From Kappaphycus alvarezii (Eukaryota; Rhodophyta; Florideophyceae; Gigartinales; Solieriaceae): a stretch of DNA of 64,000 nt. Below, piece after piece: positions 19,447-27,829 of the stretch; the first letter of the stretch is position 1; every line of letters starts with the position of its first letter. The stretch lies in assembly GCA_002205965.3 (NCBI GenBank), contig NADL03000528.1:558001-622000 (forward strand), in the 5' to 3' direction. The translations under genes and the position numbers were made by a program. A model generated the notes under the pieces. It searched no databases, had not been told where the DNA came from, and saw only the letters and a program-made list of their open reading frames with translations.

Positions 19447-20505
19447 TCACCAGCCCATCCTCTCGGCTTTCCGTTTCAGCTCGTGATCAATTCCTTTCAA
19501 CGCCCTCGGTCTCCACTGGCTGACTCTAGCCCACCGTCGGACAACGCTGTCATGGCAAGTATCCAGCCCTCTTATATCCCTTACTTGTACTCCTCCGACC
19601 AATTTCATCACCTCATACGGAATCATGCTGATCCATTGTGTTTTAAACTGCCCCTCGACTTCCCCCCCAATCGGCAAATCCTCATCCCTAAACTCCAATC
19701 CACACCCCCGTTTCTTCATTTCCTTAACCACAAACCTCAACGCATTTTCCGCCAATTTGACCTCCGCCAACTCCCCACCTCCAACGCCAGAATGGCCACC
19801 CGGGAAATACAGCTCAGTGACTTGCTCCTTTCCCCTCTTTTCATTCGGGGTCATCCTAGTAGGCGCAAACAATCTGCGCTCTTCATCGACGGACAAAATA
19901 TGAATAGCATGCTCGATTCGCTCGCCTAGGGTAGTATCATGAAAGCGAAGGCGATCAGAATTAAAGAGCCAGCTCAAAGGCCACGGGAGCTCAAACGGCA
20001 AGCCCAAGGAGCCTACAGTATCGAAACACACCATGCATTTGATATCGACCCTGTCTCCATGCAATTGGCGAAAATTGCGGGCGCGCTCCCCCTCTGCATC
20101 GGCCTCATCACGATACAAAGCATAAGCCTCATTGACCCACTCAATCTCCTCCCTTCTGACCAAACCGGCGACATGGATCAAACCGGCGAGGGAACGGACG
20201 GTGTACGCTCCGCGAGAAAACCCGAAGAGGTAGATTTCATCACCGGGGACATAGTTGGTGGCGAGAAAGGTGTAAAGTTGGAGGATATTCTGGGAGAGAC
20301 CAAAGCCGACGGAGCCGCCGAGTAGGACGTCAAGGAAGAGGGGACCGGTGCCAACTCCGGGATCGTAAAAGGTGAGCTGTGGGATGGAGGAGGAGGTGGG
20401 GAGGGTGAGGGTGAGAAGGCGGATTATGTTGGAGGGGGACGGGCATTCCGGGGTCATCCAGGTGCCGTCGGAGAAGAGGCAGATACGCTTGGAGGGTGCA
20501 GGCAT
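19447..20505 (-). CDS. DUF2235 alpha/beta hydrolase, intact
   Basis: 352 residues from the ATG at 20,503-20,505, uninterrupted. N-terminal ICLFSDGTWM (the DGTW motif of the family), then FYDPGVGTG; nucleophile Ser97 in LFGFSRGAYTVRS; Asp162 in MVCFDTVGSLG; His238 in FPGGHSGVGGG. All three triad residues are present and in order. There is no signal peptide or membrane helix, so a cytoplasmic enzyme is likely. The family includes phospholipases, but the fungal members are mostly uncharacterised and no substrate can be assigned. It is a paralogue of the gene at 3-977, in opposite orientation. Open frames on the other strand here are shadows. Its upstream side faces the GTAC repeat clusters. Confidence 0.93.
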   Translation of the reverse strand: MPAPSKRICLFSDGTWMTPECPSPSNIIRLLTLTLPTSSSIPQLTFYDPGVGTGPLFLDVLLGGSVGFGLSQNILQLYTFLATNYVPGDEIYLFGFSRGAYTVRSLAGLIHVAGLVRREEIEWVNEAYALYRDEADAEGERARNFRQLHGDRVDIKCMVCFDTVGSLGLPFELPWPLSWLFNSDRLRFHDTTLGERIEHAIHILSVDEERRLFAPTRMTPNEKRGKEQVTELYFPGGHSGVGGGELAEVKLAENALRFVVKEMKKRGCGLEFRDEDLPIGGEVEGQFKTQWISMIPYEVMKLVGGVQVRDIRGLDTCHDSVVRRWARVSQWRPRALKGIDHELKRKAERMGW

Positions 20506-20950
20506 GATGGTTGATGGATTAGGATTCGAATACGGGGGTTGGGGTAGGGGGGGGGTGTGGAGTTGGAGCGAGAGTGGGGTGTGAAGGGGGAGGAGGAGTA
20601 GTTTAAATGTTGAGGCGGGGTTGGAGGAGGTGCGGTGGCATGTGCGGAGTGGTGGCTAGTATGGCAAAGCATTACGACATGGGCAAAGGTGGTGACCCAA
20701 GCAGTTTTAGAATAAGCTACAGTACAGGGTACATTGTTCTTGTCATCAGATTTGCAATACGTCTACAAAGCTTTGTATGGCCATTGTTATCGTACATAAG
20801 ATACATACAACTGATAGATGATAATACCCAAGGCACATAAGGTATCTGTGTATCTGGTGAGATGGATGTGGACAAATGTTAAGTCCGGTGTTGCAGATGC
20901 GCCATTTCCCAGAGAGGACCTGCTTTGTGCTAAATCCACAGATACAGAGC

Positions 20951-20990
20951 TGTACAGAACTGTACAGAACTGTACAGAACTGTACAGAAC
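20951..20990. repeat. Four tandem copies of TGTACAGAAC
   Basis: Four exact 10-bp units in a row, followed within 50 bp by the longer GTAC-rich array. Confidence 0.95.
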
Positions 20991-21033
20991 TGTGCTGTAC
21001 AATACTCGAGTCAGCAGACAATTGCCCTATTGT

Positions 21034-21157
21034 GTACAGTATTGTACAGTACAGTACAATACAATACTGTACAGTACAATACAGTACTGTAACTTTTATT
21101 GTACTGTACAATACGTGGTTAATTGTACAGTACAGTACAGTACTGTACAGTACAGTG
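21034..21157. repeat. GTACAGTAC / GTACTGTAC palindromic array
   Basis: Irregular run of 5-bp steps (GTACA, GTACT, CAGTA) that is self-complementary over most of its length. The same motif recurs at 21,745-21,775 and 24,121-24,170 and nowhere obvious in the AT-rich half of the window. Confidence 0.9.
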
Positions 21158-21248
21158 CTTCAGCGCAGTGGACAAGATGAGCTCGCAAGAAAAAGTACAC
21201 GCCCAGGACATGCGCTTGTCGGGTGGCAACACGTAATAATTCCAACCA

Positions 21249-21617
21249 ATGGACTCATCCACTGCATTTACAGCTGACGCTATTCTGCTCTCTCCAACCG
21301 TTTTCGTAATTCCAACGACAAATATTCTCACACTCTCCCTCGGTCTGTTCAACCTATTCTTGCATACCCATGTGGTGCCCAAAGTGATTACCATGCGCTC
21401 TTACTATTTTACATCCTCCCTGACGGTGACAGCAAAGCATTCAACAGATACCGAAACTGTCCTCTCGCCGGTGACCTCACGGCTGGACTCTATCATCTAT
21501 CGTCACCCTAATCGCGACTCGACGTTATCTGTTTTGGAGGCAGCGAATATCGCTCTTGAATACTTTCATCGGTGGCACGGACACAACAGCACAAAAACTT
21601 CAAACCCAATGGTGTAG
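21249..21617 (+). CDS. Hypothetical 122-residue ORF
   Basis: Starts at an ATG at 21,249 and ends with TAG. It has a hydrophobic stretch (VFVIPTTNILTLSLGLFNLF) that could be a membrane segment, then a polar C-terminus. It lies between GTAC repeat clusters. No family recognised, and no support beyond openness and length. Confidence 0.25.
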   Translation: MDSSTAFTADAILLSPTVFVIPTTNILTLSLGLFNLFLHTHVVPKVITMRSYYFTSSLTVTAKHSTDTETVLSPVTSRLDSIIYRHPNRDSTLSVLEAANIALEYFHRWHGHNSTKTSNPMV

Positions 21618-21744
21618 TAGAAAAGTGTCATGAATCTTCTCTCTCGAGGGCCTGTGGGTTTCTGGATTTGGGGCATCGCATCTATTTGCTGCATCGGAGG
21701 TCGACTTGCTCCTTCACAGCTCACCCTTTTGTCCCACCGCAGAA

Positions 21745-21775
21745 TACGGTACAGTACAGTACATAACGTACTGTC
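21745..21775. repeat. Short GTACAGTAC cluster
   Basis: GGTACAGTACAGTACATAACG followed by TACTGTCC. Same motif as at 21,034-21,157; lies about 250 bp beyond the stop of the transposase-like gene. Confidence 0.8.
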
Positions 21776-22015
21776 CTTGGCTAGTAGTAACCATGCCATT
21801 GTGACACCCACTCAAATTAAAAAGTGGTTCCACCGGTTCCAACATATAGAGCCCAACATCCACATCCTCGCTCTGCATCTCCCCATTCGGCCAGTATTCA
21901 AGTCCTTTGAGGAATATTCCTGCCCTATCCACAATCACACCCACACTTTTTATATCCATCCTGCCCATTTCACCCTACCCATCATCATGTATCCTTTAAG
22001 CTGAGACCCTATCGC

Positions 22016-23614
22016 TTACCCTTCCCACTCTGCCCAATGCGGTCTCAGGAACGCCGCAACAGAGCTTTGCCGCTTTTCCTGAGCCAGTTTTTTCCTCAAA
22101 CCACTTTGCATCTCTCTCAGCTTTTTCACCAAAACCTCCTCCCCGCCGTCCCTCTGCAACATATGCTTCACTAGCACCACCGCCTTCAGCTTATCACCAG
22201 TCCCTGGTCCCGCAACATCCGCCTCTGTGTACTTCATACCCTGGCTCCCTGTCCCTGTCCCACTCCCACCTCTACATTCCTTCTTTCCCTTTTCTGCTTC
22301 CTTCTTCCCCTCGCTCATCACCTCTTCATATGCCATTTGCAAACAGTCCTCCTCCCCAAACTCCCCGACCCCAACACCCTGCTCTCCTGTCGGCTCAATA
22401 AACTTTTCCATGTTCACCCGGCTCCCTTTCCCTAACGCCAACTCTTTCACAGACTCCCGCACTGCTTCTAGTAGTTTCTCCTCAGCCTCCCACGCCCCCG
22501 CCTCACCTTCCTTCCCCCCGGATACCAACCCACTTATCCTCCAGCTGGCCACCATCAGCCCTCCAGGCAACCTCTCCCAAATGTCCTTGACAGTTTTGAT
22601 CCCGACACCCATCCCGACCCGAAACTGCTCCTCCTTCACCTCGTCCACGTCCAACATATCCAACGCCCGCTCCACCTGCGCTTTGCGATATCTCACCTTG
22701 ATCCCCCTCACCACTCCCCTCACCATTGGCATCACACCCTCTGCACAGTATCGCACCTCCACGTTCGCCACCTTTGGCAACACACCGCCGTGCCCCATCC
22801 ACCCATCCACAATCAGCAACACTTTCCTTCCTTCCCCTCTGCTCTTCTTAACCCATTCACCAAACCTCACCAACCACCCATGCCACATCTCCACTGTCAT
22901 TCTTCCAACCCCACTTTCCTCAAACACAACGCCCTCCACATCCTCTCCCTTCCTTTTCCCCACCACCATTAGCGGACACTTTTCGCTTCCATCGACATTC
23001 CCGCACACCACATACACAACCCGGTTGCCACCCTTGCCACCCTTGATAGCCTCCTCCAATCCAACATCCCAACAGTGACCAAACTCATCCGCACAAAACA
23101 CATCGCTGCCCTCGTAGGTCTGAATTATCTCCCTCAATGCATCGACACTCTCTTCTTGAATCCCACCATCATTAAAACTCTTCCCAACCCTACCCCTCAA
23201 CCCCCTGCGTTCCCAAAAGCGTTGCAACCACCCATTCGAAAACTTCATCGCAACCCGCTTCTCCTCCGGCACCATATTATTCAACTTTCCCAACATTCTC
23301 TCCCCCATCTCCCGCACCTTATCCCCACTGACCGGCTTTCCCCTCGCCAACACCATCTGCGCCCAACAATACAACGCACGTTCCAAAGCAGGATGCATGG
23401 GCTGTCGATTACGTTGCATGTGCCCCTTCTGCATCAACACCCGAGTCGAAGTGAGATCCGTGCGGGTCATGATGCGCGATATGGTGGATTGCGACGGCGC
23501 ATGCGTCAACGACAGCTTGTCCATGGCCCAGTTGGAAAGGGTACGCTGATCGCGAGGCAGTTTGAGTCGTTTGCGACGATTGTATTCATCAAGAATTCGA
23601 GCGCGGTCTTGCAT
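22016..23614 (-). CDS. pogo/CENP-B-type transposase-derived protein, probably non-catalytic
   Basis: 532 residues without interruption. Residues about 5-50 resemble a psq/CENP-B-type helix-turn-helix (LSNWAMDKLSL, SQSTISRIM). Residues 70-140 resemble the second CENP-B DNA-binding domain (ALERALYCWAQMVLARGKPV to NGWLQRFWERRGLRGRVG). A DDE domain follows: Asp176 in VFCADEFGH and Asp270 in VLLIVDGWMGH. The third acidic position, normally in a QPMDQG motif, reads MPMVRGVVRG, with Val298 where Asp is expected. It has an acidic, Gly/Glu-rich tail. An intact long frame with a broken triad suggests a domesticated DNA-binding protein, as in CENP-B. The in-frame basic sequence KSPRKRRALS directly upstream of the ATG implies that translation starts earlier. 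No terminal inverted repeats were found. The G+C-rich plus-strand frames here are shadows. Confidence 0.85.
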   Translation of the reverse strand: MQDRARILDEYNRRKRLKLPRDQRTLSNWAMDKLSLTHAPSQSTISRIMTRTDLTSTRVLMQKGHMQRNRQPMHPALERALYCWAQMVLARGKPVSGDKVREMGERMLGKLNNMVPEEKRVAMKFSNGWLQRFWERRGLRGRVGKSFNDGGIQEESVDALREIIQTYEGSDVFCADEFGHCWDVGLEEAIKGGKGGNRVVYVVCGNVDGSEKCPLMVVGKRKGEDVEGVVFEESGVGRMTVEMWHGWLVRFGEWVKKSRGEGRKVLLIVDGWMGHGGVLPKVANVEVRYCAEGVMPMVRGVVRGIKVRYRKAQVERALDMLDVDEVKEEQFRVGMGVGIKTVKDIWERLPGGLMVASWRISGLVSGGKEGEAGAWEAEEKLLEAVRESVKELALGKGSRVNMEKFIEPTGEQGVGVGEFGEEDCLQMAYEEVMSEGKKEAEKGKKECRGGSGTGTGSQGMKYTEADVAGPGTGDKLKAVVLVKHMLQRDGGEEVLVKKLREMQSGLRKKLAQEKRQSSVAAFLRPHWAEWEG

Positions 23615-23642
23615 GGAGAGTGCGCGTCGTTTGCGAGGGGAT

Positions 23643-23909
23643 TTAGGCGCGGGGGATGTGGCGGGTGTGGTCTTGAGATGGGGAGGTGGAGGGGACAGGG
23701 GAGGGGGGATTGGGTGCGGGGGGGAGGAGCTTTAGGTCGGGTGTAGAGGCGGTGGAAGGGTTCAGGGTTGGTTTGTTGGTGGGGTTGTCGGCAGAGGTGA
23801 TGGAGGGGCTGGAGGCGGAGGCGGAGGCGGAGGCGGAAGGGGAAGGAGAGGAGGACGGCTGTGGGGTGGCGACTTTGTGGGCGGCTTGGTTGTTGTTGGA
23901 TGGGTTCAT
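23643..23909 (-). CDS. Ser/Pro/Ala-rich N-terminal segment, likely part of the transposase-like gene
   Basis: 88 residues from the ATG at 23,907-23,909: MNPSNNNQAAHKV, then a Ser/Ala repeat from a GGC/GAG-type simple repeat (about 23,808-23,840), then Pro-rich, ending at a TAA 28 bp before the next frame's ATG. A single one-base shift in a run of seven C (about 23,719-23,725) would join it to the frame carrying PAPKSPRKRRALS and the transposase. Either an indel, a small intron or two separate genes; low-complexity composition limits certainty. Confidence 0.4.
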   Translation of the reverse strand: MNPSNNNQAAHKVATPQPSSSPSPSASASASASSPSITSADNPTNKPTLNPSTASTPDLKLLPPAPNPPSPVPSTSPSQDHTRHIPRA

Positions 23910-24120
23910 TGTCGCAGGGTGGGGTGGCGTAGGTTGGGGAATGGGATGTGGTGATCGATGGCGGGGGAAGCGGATTGATCGTGATGGCGATGGTTCTTTT
24001 GAGACATATGGATAAGAATGCAAGAATATGCAGCATGCGACGGCGGGTTATTCATTATGTCCACCATTTTGAATAAAGTATTCGCCGGCTGGGGTGCCTC
24101 GGTGACATTTACAGCCTGGA

Positions 24121-24170
24121 AAACTGTACAGTACAGTACTGTACAGTACTTTCCCGTACAGTAGCGAGGC
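24121..24170. repeat. GTACAGTAC cluster upstream of the transposase-like gene
   Basis: AACTGTACAGTACAGTACTG continues into TACAGTACTTTCCCGTACAG. Same family as the arrays at 20,951-21,157 and 21,745-21,775, so the transposase-like gene is bracketed by this motif. Confidence 0.85.
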
Positions 24171-25678
24171 TGTGTAACTGTGTTTGGATCTGAACAGTGC
24201 GCCAATCTCGGTGGAATATCAGCTTCCAAACAAATTCGTTTTCTGCAAATCCAGTTGCAGTTTCCTGTAATTGTTTAAACTGTAATAGCGTATTCAACGC
24301 CATTACAGTTAATACGCGGCTTTTTGTCAAGAGTCTAATTGTTTCACGACATCTAAAATGGGGTGACACTACCGAGACCTAAGCTACTCATCCAAGAGTA
24401 AAACACCAAAACCTCCCAGGGTTACCTCTGCTCAACAGTCCTTGAGAGAGCCGTGGGGGAAATTTTTGGGTCATTCTAATGTATGGAATACGGTATGTGG
24501 TCGGTACTGTGGCCTCTTTTATTATCAAAACTTTTGACCACCTCTTCACATTTTCGGATTGTTGGTCCTGCGAACAACGGTTTCATAGTGCTTCGTACAA
24601 AATGGGTATTACACAAAAATCAGATGCATGCAAGATTACAAGCGCACCGATTAAGATTCATGCATACAAGGGGGTTAAAAGGTTTTTCATAGTAAAGGAT
24701 CAATAGTCCAGTAGGTGGGTTTGAGCTAGAGATGACGGAGACAAGGACTAATTTGCGTAATGACTGATATACCAGGAGAACGAAGGTTCTCTGGAACATA
24801 CTCGCTGCGACATTAAGATTCGTCCAAAACTCCTTCAAACAAACAACTGGCGTTGTTTTGGACGAGACGCTGTGAGACTGGCGAACAGTGTGTTCCTGCG
24901 CCACAACAATCGGAACAGCTCCGTGCGGCAATATCAGCGGGACCCGGTCGGAGAAGTCCAGAGCAGCCGCCACGTTCATGGGGTTCGCTTACTGAGAATG
25001 GTGCAGAGGTCATGATTCCTGTGAATTTGCATTCAGACGATGTCGCAGGATATGCAATACAAATAATGGGGCTTGTCCACCATCTAGATGGTAGCTGATA
25101 GCTCAGCCAACAAGCAGGCAGCGTTGGACCTAACAAGCAACGCGGCGTGCCGTTGAAGAAGAATCGCCCCTCACCCCGGGATATTGGTCCAAGGCTTGAC
25201 CAGCGAACGATTAGTTCCTCGCCTTATTGTAAGAGAACGCATTGGGATACCACCCTCCGAGCATGGAGATTGAATGGAACGAGCCTATTAATATCCGCTA
25301 ATGTGGCTGAACGCATGCAACGATAGGGATAAATCACCAGGGGATGATTTTCTCAGAACTAATTACCTCAAGACGAAGGTGCTCCAAACCACAAGATTGC
25401 TACCGAAGCATGGTTGTGGGAACGAGAAGCCGTGAATATGGACAGGGAGATAAGCGGCTAAAAGTGAGTATAGAAGGGAGAGGGTCTACCACTTATGCCC
25501 AGGGACTAACGTAAAAGAAATACTTTTTAGGGCAGAAGTTTACATTTAACTTTTGGACTACTTGATTCTGCGCTGGAAGTTTTCTCTAAACTTGCTTGGC
25601 TTCTCCTAGAGGAAAAATTTGCTCAGCGTATATAGACTTTTTGGATAACTCAAATAGACATACTGAATGCCATAAAAA
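24171..25678. other. Intergenic, no gene recognised
   Basis: Overlapping medium frames on both strands around 24,620-25,136 show no domain. A small inverted repeat (AACTGTAAT / ATTACAGTT) lies near 24,277-24,310, and an LTR-like segment near 25,470-25,620 (TATA-like GAGTATAGAAGGG, then GTCTACC) resembles 3,565-3,700. Confidence 0.4.
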
Positions 25679-26330
25679 TCAATAAAGGAAATATTGTTGA
25701 CGAAAAAGGATAGCACTAGATACTATTACAAAAAGTATCTCGATGTACTCCTCAAAATATTCGTCCTCGAGATCGGAGCCAAAAAATTCATCCAAAAAAT
25801 TCATGCCCTCAATACAGTCCCTGCAAATTCTGTTGAATGGCCCAGAATGGCAGATAGCCTCCTTTGACATATTTAAGTCCTCCCATCCTTCCATGTGACA
25901 CATAAACTCCGCTCCATTCCCAACAGAGGAGTCTGAGATTTTGATTAAATCATTGCTCTCCCATCCATCCTCCACAGCCTCCCCCACGGTTGTACTCAAG
26001 TGGCTTCCATGGGTCCACCCAATCCTCCTCATCTTCCGATCCCTCCACATACGCCTCAACATCCTCCAGGTCCTCTGCCTCCTCTGCCTCCTCTGCTTCT
26101 TCAAAAAAATGACGGCGGACCCACTCATGAACGCGTTACGGGTCTATCACTCTGCAGTAATCCTCAAAGTCAGTTGGCACAATGGATATCAAAACCAGGA
26201 TATTGATGCGGCGGCTGGCTCTGGATGGCCTGGAGATGGTAAGGGACGGGTGGAGGTTGTTCATGTTGAGGACACAGTGGATGAGCCATTGGAGTGGTTG
26301 ACGGCAGGGGTGTTGCTTCAACGACGTTAG
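25679..26330 (-). pseudogene. Broken acidic-protein gene, unknown family
   Basis: Minus-strand reading: LTISRPSRASRRINILVLIS (about 26,230), then VPTDFEDYCRVIDP, a TAA near 26,133, and in the same frame RVHEWVRRHFFEEAEEAEEA, an acidic run with DEEDWVDPWKPLE (about 26,010). Near 25,980 the plausible frame shifts to ESNDLIKISDSSVGNGAEF and continues as MSKEAICHSGPFNRICRDC and an acidic end. The composition and E/D-rich core look like a host protein-coding gene broken by one stop and one frameshift. Function unknown. It lies at the edge of the AT-rich region. Confidence 0.4.
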
Positions 26331-27829
26331 TATCGAACTTTAAATATGGTAAAGTATTCGAAGATTTTCACGGTCTTGGAAGAAATAAAACATACAAGGC
26401 AATGTTGCAGCTTTCAATATTCTTTCATTCAGGACAACAATATAAAATCAGCTTTAAATATAAGAACGAAAATTTGAGAACGAAATGGATCACAAATCGA
26501 AAGATTTATTTTTGAAAAAGGATGCCAAAATCTTCAAACAAAAAGTAGAAAGTGGGTTCGTACAGTGAATTTGGATTCATAAAGGAAAATGACTGTCGGA
26601 TTTTTTTTGTTGAGGAGAAAGGTAGGAAGATTGGTTTGAAGAAGGAGAAGTCAAGAATGGACCTCGGGATGGAGGGAACAAGAATCTACGTGATATGGAT
26701 GGTTTCGAAATAACATGCCCTCCCGCTCAAGACGAATGTACGGGTTCGTCATTTTTCTTCTGCTGTTTCCGTTAGTGTCTGTTTCCTTATTGCTAAAATA
26801 TACGCCCCTAAAATGGATATGGGTGCAGGTGATTACTAATTTGATGCAGTTTTGTATATCTGTCTGATAAAATAAAGATGAGGTTGGATATATTCTTCTT
26901 CCGTGACATTTCCGAATCGTCAAAGAGTGAAATAACATATGTGATACGCAAACTTATCTGGAAGATGCTGGATAAATGGATATCTACAAGAAAAGAAGAC
27001 ACAAATAATTAAGAATGATTCGTCGTAGGGTAATTCTGGTAGGTGTAGCGCCCGCAAACATAAAAACATGCTAATAATGAAATATGAAATGACTTGTACA
27101 TCGCTCGCGTCCTCGGAGATATTGCGTAGCCACAAATATATTCTCCTTCCGCAGAATTTAAGCTGTGAATGATTATGAAGGAAAAGTATAGATGAAGATG
27201 AGGTAGGGTCTCGCCACGGACGTTCACGACTGTTTGTAAGTGTACTGGGGCCTGCAGAAGATCCTCTCGTGGGACGCTCATAACCTCCTCTGGGCGTATT
27301 ATTCGTTTGCATCTAGTCTAGAATTGGACTACATTCTCGCAACGAGTGTAAATTTAATTAGCCGTCTTTGTGGTCGGAAGGATATTAGTACAGCGTACAA
27401 ATGTTTCAATAGCTTTACAGTTCATTCATAGATCTTATAATAATTAGGAGAGTTGCTGTGAGTCATACAATCATTTTGCGAATCAACTTCCGTAAAATAC
27501 CCAATAACCATCACAAGCAAGGAATTGAAATGGCATCGCTGTTACAGTTGAGTTCAAAGTGGTACTCAGTGGTCAAAATTTTGAATGGGCGCGAGTCGCC
27601 CGTTAATCGTTGCGTCTTTGTATTTTCAACGCGGGAGTTGACCTCTGATTCGGCCGAAAGCTTCAAGATTAAGCTTAGTACTCAAGCCCTGAAGTGATGC
27701 ACGGGAAACGGAATTCAGCTTGTGGTCCTGGCTTTTTTTTCGAAGCTTAGTTCCTAGCAAAGTATATCAGCTCATTTCACTAAACCTAATTATCCAGTGA
27801 TCTGAATGAAAATTGAGTTGACCGGTAGG
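26331..27829. other. Start of the AT-rich region, no gene recognised
   Basis: G+C falls abruptly at about 26,330. Frames on the minus strand at 26,920-27,312 show no domain. The part nearest 27,700 may hold the 3' end and LTR of the old copia element that follows, but no LTR pair was found. Confidence 0.4.

Noticed and set aside
19483-20325. Plus-strand ORFs of 148 and 128 codons
   Set aside because: Antisense shadows of the intact DUF2235 gene.
1-20505. Bacterial contamination, because DUF2235 includes type VI secretion effectors
   Set aside because: The genes sit among LTR retrotransposons and eukaryote-type transposase sequence, with no operon or secretion neighbours; DUF2235 is also common in fungi.
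20951-21157. CRISPR array
   Set aside because: The repeats are contiguous 5- or 10-bp units without unique spacers.
20746-21277. Several ORFs across the GTAC array on both strands
   Set aside because: They translate the repeat (YSTVQYCTVQ-type peptides) and have no independent support.
22227-23746. Plus-strand ORFs of 283 and 223 codons
   Set aside because: They lie opposite the transposase-like gene, are Pro/Ser/Thr-rich as expected from the complement of G+C-rich coding DNA, and show no domain.
24620-25136. Overlapping ORFs of 107-119 codons
   Set aside because: Several frames are open on both strands at once and none has a motif; chance in moderate-G+C DNA is enough.
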